In this document: positions 1-6,314 of the stretch, in pieces | How positions within the stretch are numbered: position 1 is the stretch's first letter | Layout: every line of letters starts with the position of its first letter | NCBI GenBank assembly: GCA_947307005.1 | Contig: CAMZHY010000047.1 | Coordinates: 1 to 13,312 of the forward strand | Reading direction: 5' to 3' | Source: an uncultured Planctomycetaceae bacterium | GTDB taxonomy: Bacteria; Planctomycetota; Planctomycetia; Pirellulales; Thermoguttaceae | Length of the DNA stretch: 13,312 nucleotides | Translations under genes and position numbers: made by a program | The notes under the pieces: generated by a model | What the model saw: only the letters and a program-made list of their open reading frames with translations | Database searches by the model: none | Told to the model about the DNA's origin: nothing

Positions 1-144
1 CTCGGAGTCGATTACTCCCTGACTAGAACCTGTTACGACCTCGATCAAAACGGCCTCTCCTGCGGACGTTGCGAATCGTGTGTTTTGAGGAAGAAAGGCT
101 TCGAGGAGGCGGGCGTTCCCGACCCGATCCCCTATCGCGAGTAA
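1..144 (+). CDS. queC: QueC, 7-cyano-7-deazaguanine synthase (C-terminal fragment, cut by the window edge)
   Basis: Frame 1 is open from the first base to a TAA at 142-144 and gives the last 47 residues of a protein. The fragment has Cys at residues 11, 21, 24 and 27 (C-x9-C-x2-C-x2-C), followed by VLRKKGFEEAGVPDP. This is the C-terminal zinc site and tail of QueC; the E. coli protein ends similarly, with four Cys and then a KGFxEAGxxDP stretch. QueC uses ATP and ammonia to convert 7-carboxy-7-deazaguanine to preQ0, in the cytoplasm, on the path to queuosine in tRNA. Only the zinc-binding end is visible; the N-terminal PP-loop ATPase motif lies outside the window. The next gene starts 32 bases downstream on the same strand, so the two may be co-transcribed. 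Confidence 0.9.
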   Translation, partial: LGVDYSLTRTCYDLDQNGLSCGRCESCVLRKKGFEEAGVPDPIPYRE

Positions 145-176
145 CGAATCTCACTCTTTTTAGAAAGGCGCTTTTC

Positions 177-704
177 ATGAACGATATAATCAAAGCGATG
201 AAGGAACGCCGTAGCGTTCGTAAATTCAAGTCGGAAACGCCCGATAAGGAAACAATCGATCAAATTATCGAAGCGGGCTTGTACGCGGCGAGCGGCAGAG
301 GAACGCAGACGCCGATCATCGTCAAGGTTACGCGTAAGGATCTAATTGAGAAACTTTCGAAAGACAACTGCAAAATCGGCGGCTGGCAGGAAGGATTCGA
401 TCCGTTTTACGGAGCGCCTGTGATTCTAATCGTCCTCGCCGCGAAAGACTGCGCGACCGCCGTCTACGACGGGAGTCTCGTCATGGGCAACCTCATGCTC
501 GCGGCCCACGCGCTGGGTCTTGGGTCGTGCTGGATTCACCGCGCGAAGGAAGAGTTTGAGACGCCGGAATATCAGGCGTTCCTCAAGAATCTTGGCGTCG
601 AAGGCGAATATTTTGGGATCGGGCACTGCGCTCTCGGCTACGCGGCGGATCCGCTTCCAGCCGCGCCGGAACGCAAACCGAATCGCGTTTTTTACGCCGA
701 CTGA
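177..704 (+). CDS. Nitroreductase family FMN-dependent oxidoreductase
   Basis: This is a 175-residue cytoplasmic protein of the nitroreductase fold. The N-terminal FMN-phosphate loop is clear (RRSVRKF, residues 11-17), followed by AASGRGTQ where the family usually has APSGxNxQ, then GAPVILIVLA and LGLGSCWIHRA, typical of the second half of the fold. Proteins of this size are homodimers that use NAD(P)H to reduce nitro groups, quinones or flavins; the natural substrate cannot be told from sequence. The frame is open upstream to 69, but the ATG at 177 is chosen because AGAAAGG lies just upstream (about 162-168) and the protein then begins as the family does; the upstream part overlaps queC. A strong terminator follows the stop, so it probably ends a queC-nitroreductase transcript. 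Confidence 0.85.
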   Translation: MNDIIKAMKERRSVRKFKSETPDKETIDQIIEAGLYAASGRGTQTPIIVKVTRKDLIEKLSKDNCKIGGWQEGFDPFYGAPVILIVLAAKDCATAVYDGSLVMGNLMLAAHALGLGSCWIHRAKEEFETPEYQAFLKNLGVEGEYFGIGHCALGYAADPLPAAPERKPNRVFYAD

Positions 705-744
705 CCGACGACAAAGTTGTTTTCCCAGACGCGTCTCATTGACT

Positions 745-794
745 GCCGAACCGCAAGGGACGCGACGCGCGTCTACTGCGGTTCGGCGTTTTTT
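745..794 (+). terminator. Intrinsic terminator after the nitroreductase gene
   Basis: GCCGAACCGCA (745-755) pairs perfectly with TGCGGTTCGGC (777-787). Within the loop, GACGCG (759-764) pairs with CGCGTC (768-773) around an ACG triloop, so the hairpin is long and stacked. A run of six T (789-794) follows directly. This is a textbook Rho-independent terminator. It ends only 15 bases before the start codon of the next gene, which is unusual and makes an attenuator role possible. Confidence 0.85.
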
Positions 795-809
795 ATTAGA
801 CGTTTTGAT

Positions 810-1739
810 ATGGCTCTCGTCGTTCTCGTCGTCGCCGCCCTTGCGCTCTTCGCCCCGTCGACCGCCCTTTGGATTGCGACAGGATGGATCAACTATCTGC
901 TCATGGTCGTGATGTTCGGCATGGGCTTAGCGCTCAAGCTTGACGATTTTAAGGCTGTCTTTACCCGACCGTTCGAGGTCGTTCTCGGGTGCGTCGCGCA
1001 GTTTGTCGTCATGCCGGGGTTGGCGTACGCGTTGGGAAAGGCGTTCTCATTGCCGCCGGAGTTGCTCGCCGGGGTCGCGCTTGTTGGCGCGTGTCCGGGC
1101 GGGACGGCGAGCAACGTCGTAACATACTTGGCGAAAGGCGACGTCGCGCTGTCGGTCGCCATGACAAGCGTCAGCACTCTGCTGGCGCCTTTCCTCACGC
1201 CCGCGATCGCCTATCTGCTCCTGCGAACGACGATTAACGTCAACGTTTCCGAAATGTTCCTTACGATCGCGGAAGTCGTCGTCGTTCCGATCGCGCTGGG
1301 AATCGTCGTCAATAAGATATGGGGACGACTGACCGCTAAGATTATCAACATTATGCCTTACGTCTCAATCGCGGCCATATGTCTCATCGTCGCGGCGGTC
1401 GTCTCGCACAACTCGGAAAAGATCCTCGCGACGGGCAAAATCGTCTTTGTCGTCGTCGTTCTTCACAACCTTCTAGGCTGTCTTGCCGGACTGGTTCTCG
1501 GGTTTCTTCTTAGACTCAGTCCCTCGAAGTCGAAGGCGTTGTCGATCGAAATTGGGATGCAAAATTCCGGGCTAGCGACGGTACTCGCGCATCAGGTCTT
1601 TGCGACGGCGCCCCTTGCAGCCGCGCCCGGCGCGATCTTCTCCGTCTGGCACAACATCTCCGGCGCGATTCTCGCCGAGTTTTATAAACGCTGGGGAAAC
1701 GGGAAACCGGAGGAAACGTCGGAGACGTCGAAAACGTAG
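810..1739 (+). CDS. Bile acid:sodium symporter (BASS) family transporter
   Basis: This is a 309-residue, very hydrophobic inner-membrane protein with about nine or ten membrane segments. Family hallmarks are present: GMGLALKLDDF near residues 37-47, VGACPGGTASNV at 92-103 in the first core repeat, and IEIGMQNSGLATVLA in the second. These stretches line the sodium sites and substrate cavity in BASS carriers. Bacterial members take up organic anions with sodium; substrates vary (bile acids, pantoate, keto acids), so the cargo is unknown here. The ATG at 810 gives a normal though slightly short N-terminus. The frame is open back to 717, but that stretch is the terminator hairpin. No Shine-Dalgarno sequence is visible before 810, so the start is the least certain part of this entry. 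Confidence 0.85.
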   Translation: MALVVLVVAALALFAPSTALWIATGWINYLLMVVMFGMGLALKLDDFKAVFTRPFEVVLGCVAQFVVMPGLAYALGKAFSLPPELLAGVALVGACPGGTASNVVTYLAKGDVALSVAMTSVSTLLAPFLTPAIAYLLLRTTINVNVSEMFLTIAEVVVVPIALGIVVNKIWGRLTAKIINIMPYVSIAAICLIVAAVVSHNSEKILATGKIVFVVVVLHNLLGCLAGLVLGFLLRLSPSKSKALSIEIGMQNSGLATVLAHQVFATAPLAAAPGAIFSVWHNISGAILAEFYKRWGNGKPEETSETSKT

Positions 1740-1832
1740 CCGTTCCTCTCCGTCAAGGCGGGCGTCGAAAATCGTATCAAAGGACGGTTCGGCAATTTAC
1801 AGACGAATCCGCAGATATCGGCGACGTCGCCT

Positions 1833-3224
1833 TTACTTGAGAACTAGGGATAAAAGGAAAATTTCAACCATCGCGGAGAGTCCCAAGACAAGAGTGTTGG
1901 TGGTCTGCGTCTTATACCCCTGCCCCGGCGTCATAGCGCCGAAGTTGGCGACGACCCAGAAAAACGAATCGTTCGCATGCGACACGGTCATGGCGCCCGC
2001 GCCAATCGCCATGCAGGAAAGACAAGCGCCGATCGGACTGGACAGTCCCAGAAGGGGAAGAAGAGGCGCGACAATCCCGGCGGTCGTCGTCAACGCCACG
2101 GTGGAAGAACCCTGCGCGGACTTAAGAATCGCGGAGAGAACGAACGGGAAGATAATTCCCATGGTCTGAAGAACGGACGCATGCTCCCTTATATAGTTAA
2201 TCATGTCGGAACTGGCGATAACTTTGCCAAGAACGCCGCCTGCGGCGGTGACAAAAAGGATCGGACCGACCGTCTTAAGCGTTTCGTTGGTCAAGTCATA
2301 GAATCTTTCCATTTTCCCCGCGTTGTTCAACTGAATCACGGCAAAGATCGTTCCGACAATCAGCGCGATGACGGGGGTTCCCAAGAAAGACAGAAGATCT
2401 TTGACGAATCCTGTCGTTCCAACCATGGAGGCGATAGAAGAACACGCCATTAGGATAACGGGAACGCCAATAGGCGCCATGGAGTTCCACCCGCCGGGAA
2501 GTCTGCCATATTCCGCAATCAACTCCTCATAAGTCTTCGCGACTTCTTCGAGGTTCGCTTCATCTGCGGAACGGATTCTTTTGCCGATGAAGTTGGCATA
2601 GAGATATCCTGCGATCAAAGGGAATATGGAACAAATAACGCCAGAGCCCATGACCATCAGAAGGTTGTCGCCCACGCCAAGAGTATTGGCGGCGGCGATG
2701 GGACCGGGGGTTGGCGGGATAAAAACATGCGACAGATATAGCCCCGAACTGAGTCCCACAGTCGTGGCGACCGAAGACGCGCCGGTTCGGCCGACCAGCG
2801 CCCTACGGATCGGATTAAGGATAACGAAGCCGGAATCGCAAAAAACCGGGATGGAAACAACCCACCCCATCAACTCTAACGCCAGGACGGGCCGCGTCTT
2901 ACCGATCAGACGAATGACCGTGTCGGCAATTTTTAGGGCCGCTCCCGTAACTTCCAGAATAGCGCCAATCAAAGCGCCCAGGATAATGACGACGCCAATG
3001 CTGGATAACGTCCCGGAAAAGCCGGCGCCAATAACCGACGCAAGACCGGATACCTTAGAACCGTCTTCTAGCGTGACGTCCACGATCGGGATTCCCGCGA
3101 CTAGCCCCAAAATCAGGGAAACGCCCATGATCGAAAGAAATGGATGAACCTTAAATCTAGAGATCGCAAGGATCATCAGCGCAACGGCGGCGACAAATGC
3201 GATAATAAGCGGAATGCCTGTCAT
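1833..3224 (-). CDS. GntP family permease (gluconate-type proton symporter)
   Basis: This is a 463-residue polytopic inner-membrane protein, close to the usual 440-450 of the GntP family. Family motifs are PVFCDSGFVI (126-135), HVFIPPTPGP (167-176), KSAQGSSTVA in the second half and SHANDSFFW (415-423). Members import gluconate, idonate, D-serine or related hydroxy acids with protons; substrate specificity cannot be read from these motifs. A hydrophilic loop sits near the middle (residues about 215-245). The ATG at 3224 gives the expected hydrophobic N-terminus, with only a weak purine stretch (CTGGAA) before it. An out-of-frame 68-residue ORF starting at 3363 overlaps its first 68 bases, so translation may be coupled. 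It converges on the BASS gene across a 93-bp gap. Confidence 0.9.
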   Translation of the reverse strand: MTGIPLIIAFVAAVALMILAISRFKVHPFLSIMGVSLILGLVAGIPIVDVTLEDGSKVSGLASVIGAGFSGTLSSIGVVIILGALIGAILEVTGAALKIADTVIRLIGKTRPVLALELMGWVVSIPVFCDSGFVILNPIRRALVGRTGASSVATTVGLSSGLYLSHVFIPPTPGPIAAANTLGVGDNLLMVMGSGVICSIFPLIAGYLYANFIGKRIRSADEANLEEVAKTYEELIAEYGRLPGGWNSMAPIGVPVILMACSSIASMVGTTGFVKDLLSFLGTPVIALIVGTIFAVIQLNNAGKMERFYDLTNETLKTVGPILFVTAAGGVLGKVIASSDMINYIREHASVLQTMGIIFPFVLSAILKSAQGSSTVALTTTAGIVAPLLPLLGLSSPIGACLSCMAIGAGAMTVSHANDSFFWVVANFGAMTPGQGYKTQTTNTLVLGLSAMVEIFLLSLVLK

Positions 3225-3363
3225 TTTCGAATTCCAGAGCGACGTTGTTGAAAAGTCGCAAAAGTCTAAAACTCCGGCTGTTTAATTCTATGAGGACGCG
3301 TCGACGCAATTTTTCTCGTTGGGCGTCGTCGCGCATGTCGTCTACGAAGCGCGAAAATACCAT
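3157..3363 (-). CDS. Possible small leader protein upstream of and overlapping the GntP permease gene
   Basis: This 68-residue frame opens with ATG at 3363, preceded by a perfect GGAGG (complement of 3372-3376) eight bases upstream, better than the signal before the permease itself. It lies about 35 bases after the predicted transcription start. The N-terminal 45 residues are charged (MVFSRFVDDMRDDAQREKL, then RRRVLIELNSRSF) and use codons like the neighbouring genes. The rest overlaps the permease start in another frame. I recognise no family. It could be a real small protein, a leader peptide coupling translation to the permease, or a chance frame; the Shine-Dalgarno position is the main argument for translation. 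Confidence 0.35.
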   Translation of the reverse strand: MVFSRFVDDMRDDAQREKLRRRVLIELNSRSFRLLRLFNNVALEFENDRHSAYYRICRRRCADDPCDL

Positions 3364-3405
3364 GGATCGAACCTCCGTTGGTCGCGCCTTGAGCGATCAT
3401 AAAGA

Positions 3406-3433
3406 ATTATACAAACCTCGCGACGAAGTTGAA
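3406..3433 (-). promoter_or_regulatory. Predicted promoter for the leader ORF and GntP permease, with flanking inverted repeat
   Basis: On the minus strand a perfect TATAAT (complement of 3406-3411) is preceded, at 16 bp, by a poor -35 (TTCAAC, complement of 3428-3433). The predicted start of transcription is near 3399, leaving about 35 bases before the leader ORF. A perfect 10-bp inverted repeat, AAAGAATTAT (3401-3410) and ATAATTCTTT (3433-3442), spans the promoter with its centres 32 bp apart, about three helical turns. A weak -35 plus symmetric flanking sites is the arrangement expected of a regulated promoter. No regulator gene is adjacent. Confidence 0.55.
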
Positions 3434-3442
3434 TAATTCTTT

Positions 3443-3709
3443 GCTTGAATCAAAAGATTCAGAGTATTTACGCAAGTTATGACAAGTTCAAGAAAACACG
3501 CTTGGTTACGACCATAATCGGTCTTAGCGTCAACACTCAAAAGAAAGCCCCAAGGGCGTTTGACATAGAAGTCGCTCCCCGCGTGATTGAATTTTAATTT
3601 ATTGAGAAAAATCTGTTTTGGCAATCGGCGAGTTGTAGAACGGCGCGCGACCCCGGCGTCTAAGTGAAAAACGTTTGGCAAGACGCGTTTTAAATCCGTC
3701 TTCGACGGC
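3443..3709. other. Intergenic region without a convincing gene
   Basis: Together with the promoter to its left this makes a 346-bp gap between the leader ORF and the lipoprotein gene. It is richer in A+T than its surroundings. A 94-residue minus-strand frame (3397-3681) exists, but it has no Shine-Dalgarno sequence, no recognisable family and runs through the predicted promoter. A short hairpin TGAATC-AAAA-GATTCA lies just right of the promoter repeat. A hairpin CCGTC-TTC-GACGG (3696-3708) follows the lipoprotein stop but lacks a T run on the minus strand. Confidence 0.5.
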
Positions 3710-4474
3710 CTAGGGAACGAGATCGGAATCGAGTCCGGCGTGGATTACGGTTCGCGGCGTTCCAACGCGCCACGCGAGTTCTTTCATGATCCGTCCTTCA
3801 AGATCGTCGTCGCGTCCGACGGGAATCCAGCCTTTCGACTTCGCGCGTTCCCCGACGGGCTGAGAGAGCTGCGAAACGTCTTCTCTGAATTTCAGGTTAT
3901 AACCGATGCTCGCGCCGATCGGACGCGGCATATCTTCGATTTCGTCGAAGACGGAAAGATAGACGAAGAACCCTTCCCCCTCGGGAACGACGCGAACGAC
4001 TGCGCTTGAGCGAACGGTCTGAAAGGTTGCGAACCATCGATCCTCGCATCGAGCGCCGTTTTTGCGCCACGGTTCCTGAACCCCGCCCATAATCGACGGC
4101 TTCGTTTCGAGCCGTCCCTCGGTTCGATAGACGTAGACCTGTCCGTTGGAATCCTGACGTTCGTAAGTCCGTACGGGGATTTCCGTTTCGATAACGTAAT
4201 AATTATCGATCACGTCGACGATCGAGTCCCACAACGCCTCGGCGTCGCGCGTCTCGACAAAGAGCGGATTCGGCTGGTCCGGTTCAAAAGCGCCAACCGC
4301 CGTCGCGTTTCCCCCGCGCGCGGGAAACCCGGAACACCCCGTTAAAGAGGATAAATAAACGCATAGCGCGACAAGAAAGAACAAAAGGACGAAGCGACGC
4401 GGAGACAGCGTCAAAGCGTTCGTTCCCGTTTCCCCGTCCGAAGTTATCCGAACGATCTTGCGCCAAACGTTCAT
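3710..4474 (-). CDS. Predicted lipoprotein of unknown function
   Basis: This is a 254-residue protein. Residues 28-44 are a strongly hydrophobic signal segment preceded by SPRR and ending in a lipobox, LTGC, with Cys47 as the predicted lipidated residue. The mature part is soluble and mixed alpha/beta in character (AEALWDSIVDVIDNYY, then several VVRVV and FFVYLSVF strands), with no family I can name. The N-terminal extension before the hydrophobic core (27 residues) is long for a lipoprotein signal. The ATG at 4474 is preferred over the more distal one at 4576 because AAGGAA lies seven bases before it and the upstream part runs into poorly coding sequence. It sits downstream of htrA but behind a terminator, so it is probably separately transcribed. 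An envelope location is inferred from the lipobox. Confidence 0.75.
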   Translation of the reverse strand: MNVWRKIVRITSDGETGTNALTLSPRRFVLLFFLVALCVYLSSLTGCSGFPARGGNATAVGAFEPDQPNPLFVETRDAEALWDSIVDVIDNYYVIETEIPVRTYERQDSNGQVYVYRTEGRLETKPSIMGGVQEPWRKNGARCEDRWFATFQTVRSSAVVRVVPEGEGFFVYLSVFDEIEDMPRPIGASIGYNLKFREDVSQLSQPVGERAKSKGWIPVGRDDDLEGRIMKELAWRVGTPRTVIHAGLDSDLVP

Positions 4475-4571
4475 AATCGGTTCCTTCCGAAAAAGAATAA
4501 GGTTCCCAACAGTACCGTTTTTCCAACTCCGACGCAAGAGCTTTTCAGAAATGAATCCCCCCCTAAGAACG

Positions 4572-4611
4572 AACAAAAGTTAGGGACGGCGCTCGTTCAA
4601 GCGTCGTCCCT
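4572..4611 (-). terminator. Intrinsic terminator after the HtrA-like protease gene
   Basis: Read on the minus strand, AGGGACGACGCT pairs with AGCGCCGTCCCT (12-bp stem with one A-C mismatch, complement of 4582-4611) around a six-base loop. The stem is followed by AACTTTTGTT (complement of 4572-4581). It lies 50 bases past the protease stop and before the lipoprotein gene, so it separates the two transcripts. Confidence 0.7.
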
Positions 4612-4660
4612 TATTGCATAATGCGACGCGCGTCCGGTCGCGTTCAAACGTCGTCTTCGG

Positions 4661-5878
4661 TTACTTCAAGACGACGGGCAGTTCAATCTGGCGTCCGCCG
4701 CGCAGAACGTTGAGAATAATCTTTTCGCCCGGCTCATGCTCTTCGACCGCCGTGATAAACTCTTCGCCCGTCTTTACAGGCTGACCGTTCACGCCGGTTA
4801 TAAGATCGAAGCCGCCTTCAGGACGAACCTGCTCTTGAGTACGATACCGCATGCCGTTGCGTTCCCGAACGGTAATCACGAGCTTGCCCCCGCGAAGTCC
4901 CGCCAAATCTGCCGCGCCCCCTTCGTCGATCAACGCGGGAATGAGTCCGTTTTCAGTCTCCGTCACCTGAACGACGCCGGCGTCGCCGCGGACGACTTCG
5001 CCGCGTTCGAGCAAGATTGTCACGATACGGTGAATCGTATTGATCGGCACCGCAAATCCAACCCCGGAGTTTTCGCCGACATGGCTGGCGATCGCCGTGT
5101 TCATTCCGATCATCCGTCCCTTCGTGTCGAAGAGCGCGCCGCCCGAGTTGCCGGGGTTAATCGCCGCGTCAATCTGAATAACGCCCTTAATCTGACGGAA
5201 CTGCTGCGGACTGTCGATCGAACGGTTTAAGTTCGAAATGATCCCCTTGGTCATCGTGCGTTCAAGTCCAAAAGGATTGCCAATCGCGTAAACGGTCTGA
5301 CCGACGAGAAGCCTTGAAGAATCGCCGAAATCGACGGGAAACAGTTGATCGGCGGGCGCGTCGATCTTAACGATCGCGACGTCCGTGTTCGGATCGACGG
5401 CGATTGGTTTGCCCTCGTATGACTCGCCGTTAAAGAGCGTCACGACGATCTTTGTCGTATTCTCGACGACGTGAAAGTTCGTCAAGATTACGCCTTGGCG
5501 ATTGAGTACGACGCCGCTTCCGCATCCTTCGGAAACCTGCCGCGCGAAGAACGTCTGACGCGTCTCGAAAGTGGAGACGTTCACAACGCTCTTATTTCGC
5601 TCCGCGTAAAGCCTAACGGCGATCTGCTCCTCCGGAGTGAGTTCGGCGAGACGCGAGTTCAAATCGTCTTGAGCGACTGGTTGTAAACTCGACGTCGAAG
5701 ACGAACTCTGAATCGGCGGGAGTTCCACAAGCGTCGGAGGAGTCTGAGGCTGGACGTTCCGCGCGGACGGGGGCGCGAGGAAATTTTGGGCCCGTAAGAC
5801 CGCGCCGACGCCCATAAGCGCGACGGCGACGCCGCAGGCGAGAAGAGTTGAAAACCGACGTCGTAAAACCTTGCGCAT
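4661..5878 (-). CDS. htrA: HtrA/Deg-type trypsin-like serine protease with one PDZ domain
   Basis: This is a 405-residue exported protease. Residues 1-30 form a signal peptide or signal anchor (basic RKVLRRR, then a hydrophobic run ending VLRAQ), followed by a Pro/Ser-rich linker to about 75. The trypsin-like domain has all three catalytic residues: His136 in TNFHVVEN, Asp166 in DPNTDVAIV and Ser245 in NPGNSGGAL. A single PDZ domain occupies roughly residues 300-405, which suggests a DegS/HhoB-like layout rather than DegP with two. Such proteases degrade or cut misfolded envelope proteins. The frame opens with GTG at 5908, but the ATG at 5878 is chosen because AAGGAG lies seven bases before it and the signal peptide then starts normally. 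It has its own terminator and is divergent from the GlmU-like gene. Confidence 0.92.
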   Translation of the reverse strand: MRKVLRRRFSTLLACGVAVALMGVGAVLRAQNFLAPPSARNVQPQTPPTLVELPPIQSSSSTSSLQPVAQDDLNSRLAELTPEEQIAVRLYAERNKSVVNVSTFETRQTFFARQVSEGCGSGVVLNRQGVILTNFHVVENTTKIVVTLFNGESYEGKPIAVDPNTDVAIVKIDAPADQLFPVDFGDSSRLLVGQTVYAIGNPFGLERTMTKGIISNLNRSIDSPQQFRQIKGVIQIDAAINPGNSGGALFDTKGRMIGMNTAIASHVGENSGVGFAVPINTIHRIVTILLERGEVVRGDAGVVQVTETENGLIPALIDEGGAADLAGLRGGKLVITVRERNGMRYRTQEQVRPEGGFDLITGVNGQPVKTGEEFITAVEEHEPGEKIILNVLRGGRQIELPVVLK

Positions 5879-6314
5879 AGCGCGTCTCCTTATATTATCA
5901 ACGTTCACGTTTGGTTTCTCTATGAATTTGCGACAACTATGGGAACGTCCGACGTTCTGTCGTAGCAGACGTCTTAATCAATAATTTGACGTCTGTCAAC
6001 AGCGTCGCAGACGCGTCGCACAACGTATTACGCAAAAATGTTGCCAATCCGTCCAAAATCTTTTGAAAAAAAAATGACGACGTCCCTTTTCCGCCTTCGA
6101 CGAACCGCAATGAAAAAGATTTCCCTCGGCGCCCTAACTTTGCATTTTTGTTAAATCCGATACAATAAACGCCTTGCCGCCGCGTTGAGATCGCGGCGCG
6201 TCGCGCTCGCCCAGCGCCAACGAATGGGGAAGAAACTCGACGATCAATTCTCGGGCAAACAACGGCAATTCGGCGTTTCTTTGGCGCGCCGACCATATGA
6301 GTTAGGAACAAGAT
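5879..6314. promoter_or_regulatory. Divergent intergenic region with several palindromes
   Basis: This region of 436 bp lies between htrA (minus) and the GlmU-like gene (plus). Toward htrA there is a perfect palindrome with one central base, GAACGTC-C-GACGTTC (5943-5957); an 8-bp inverted repeat CAGACGTC/GACGTCTG (5966-5973 and 5988-5995); and a consensus -35, TTGACA, on the minus strand (complement of 5994-5999), with a poor -10, TAAGAC, 17 bp away (complement of 5971-5976). GCGTCGCA is repeated directly at 6003-6010 and 6014-6021. The 127-residue minus frame across this area looks non-coding. Which regulator binds is unknown. Confidence 0.45.
6139..6166 (+). promoter_or_regulatory. Predicted promoter of the GlmU-like gene
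   Basis: TTTGCA (6139-6144) and TACAAT (6161-6166, five of six matches to the -10 consensus) are 16 bp apart in an A+T-rich patch. Transcription would start near 6173. A GC-rich hairpin CGCCGCG-TTGAGAT-CGCGGCG (6178-6198) would then lie almost at the 5' end of a roughly 140-base leader, where it could stabilise the mRNA. Confidence 0.45.

Noticed and set aside
1820..1831. Perfect palindrome GGCGACGTCGCC between the convergent BASS and GntP genes
   Set aside because: It can form only a four-bp stem with a four-base loop and has no T run on either strand, so it is not called a terminator; GACGTC is common in this genome.
2626..3147. 173-residue plus-strand frame inside the GntP permease gene
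   Set aside because: It is the opposite-strand shadow of a well-supported membrane protein and shows no family features.
3397..3681. 94-residue minus-strand frame
   Set aside because: No ribosome site, composition more A+T-rich than real genes here, no family, and it runs through a good promoter.
3688..3708. Hairpin CCGTC-TTC-GACGG after the lipoprotein stop
   Set aside because: Stem of only five bp, and the following minus-strand bases are ATTTAAAA rather than a T run.
5879..5908. GTG start ten codons upstream for the HtrA-like protease
   Set aside because: The ATG at 5878 has AAGGAG at ideal spacing, and the GTG would translate through that site.
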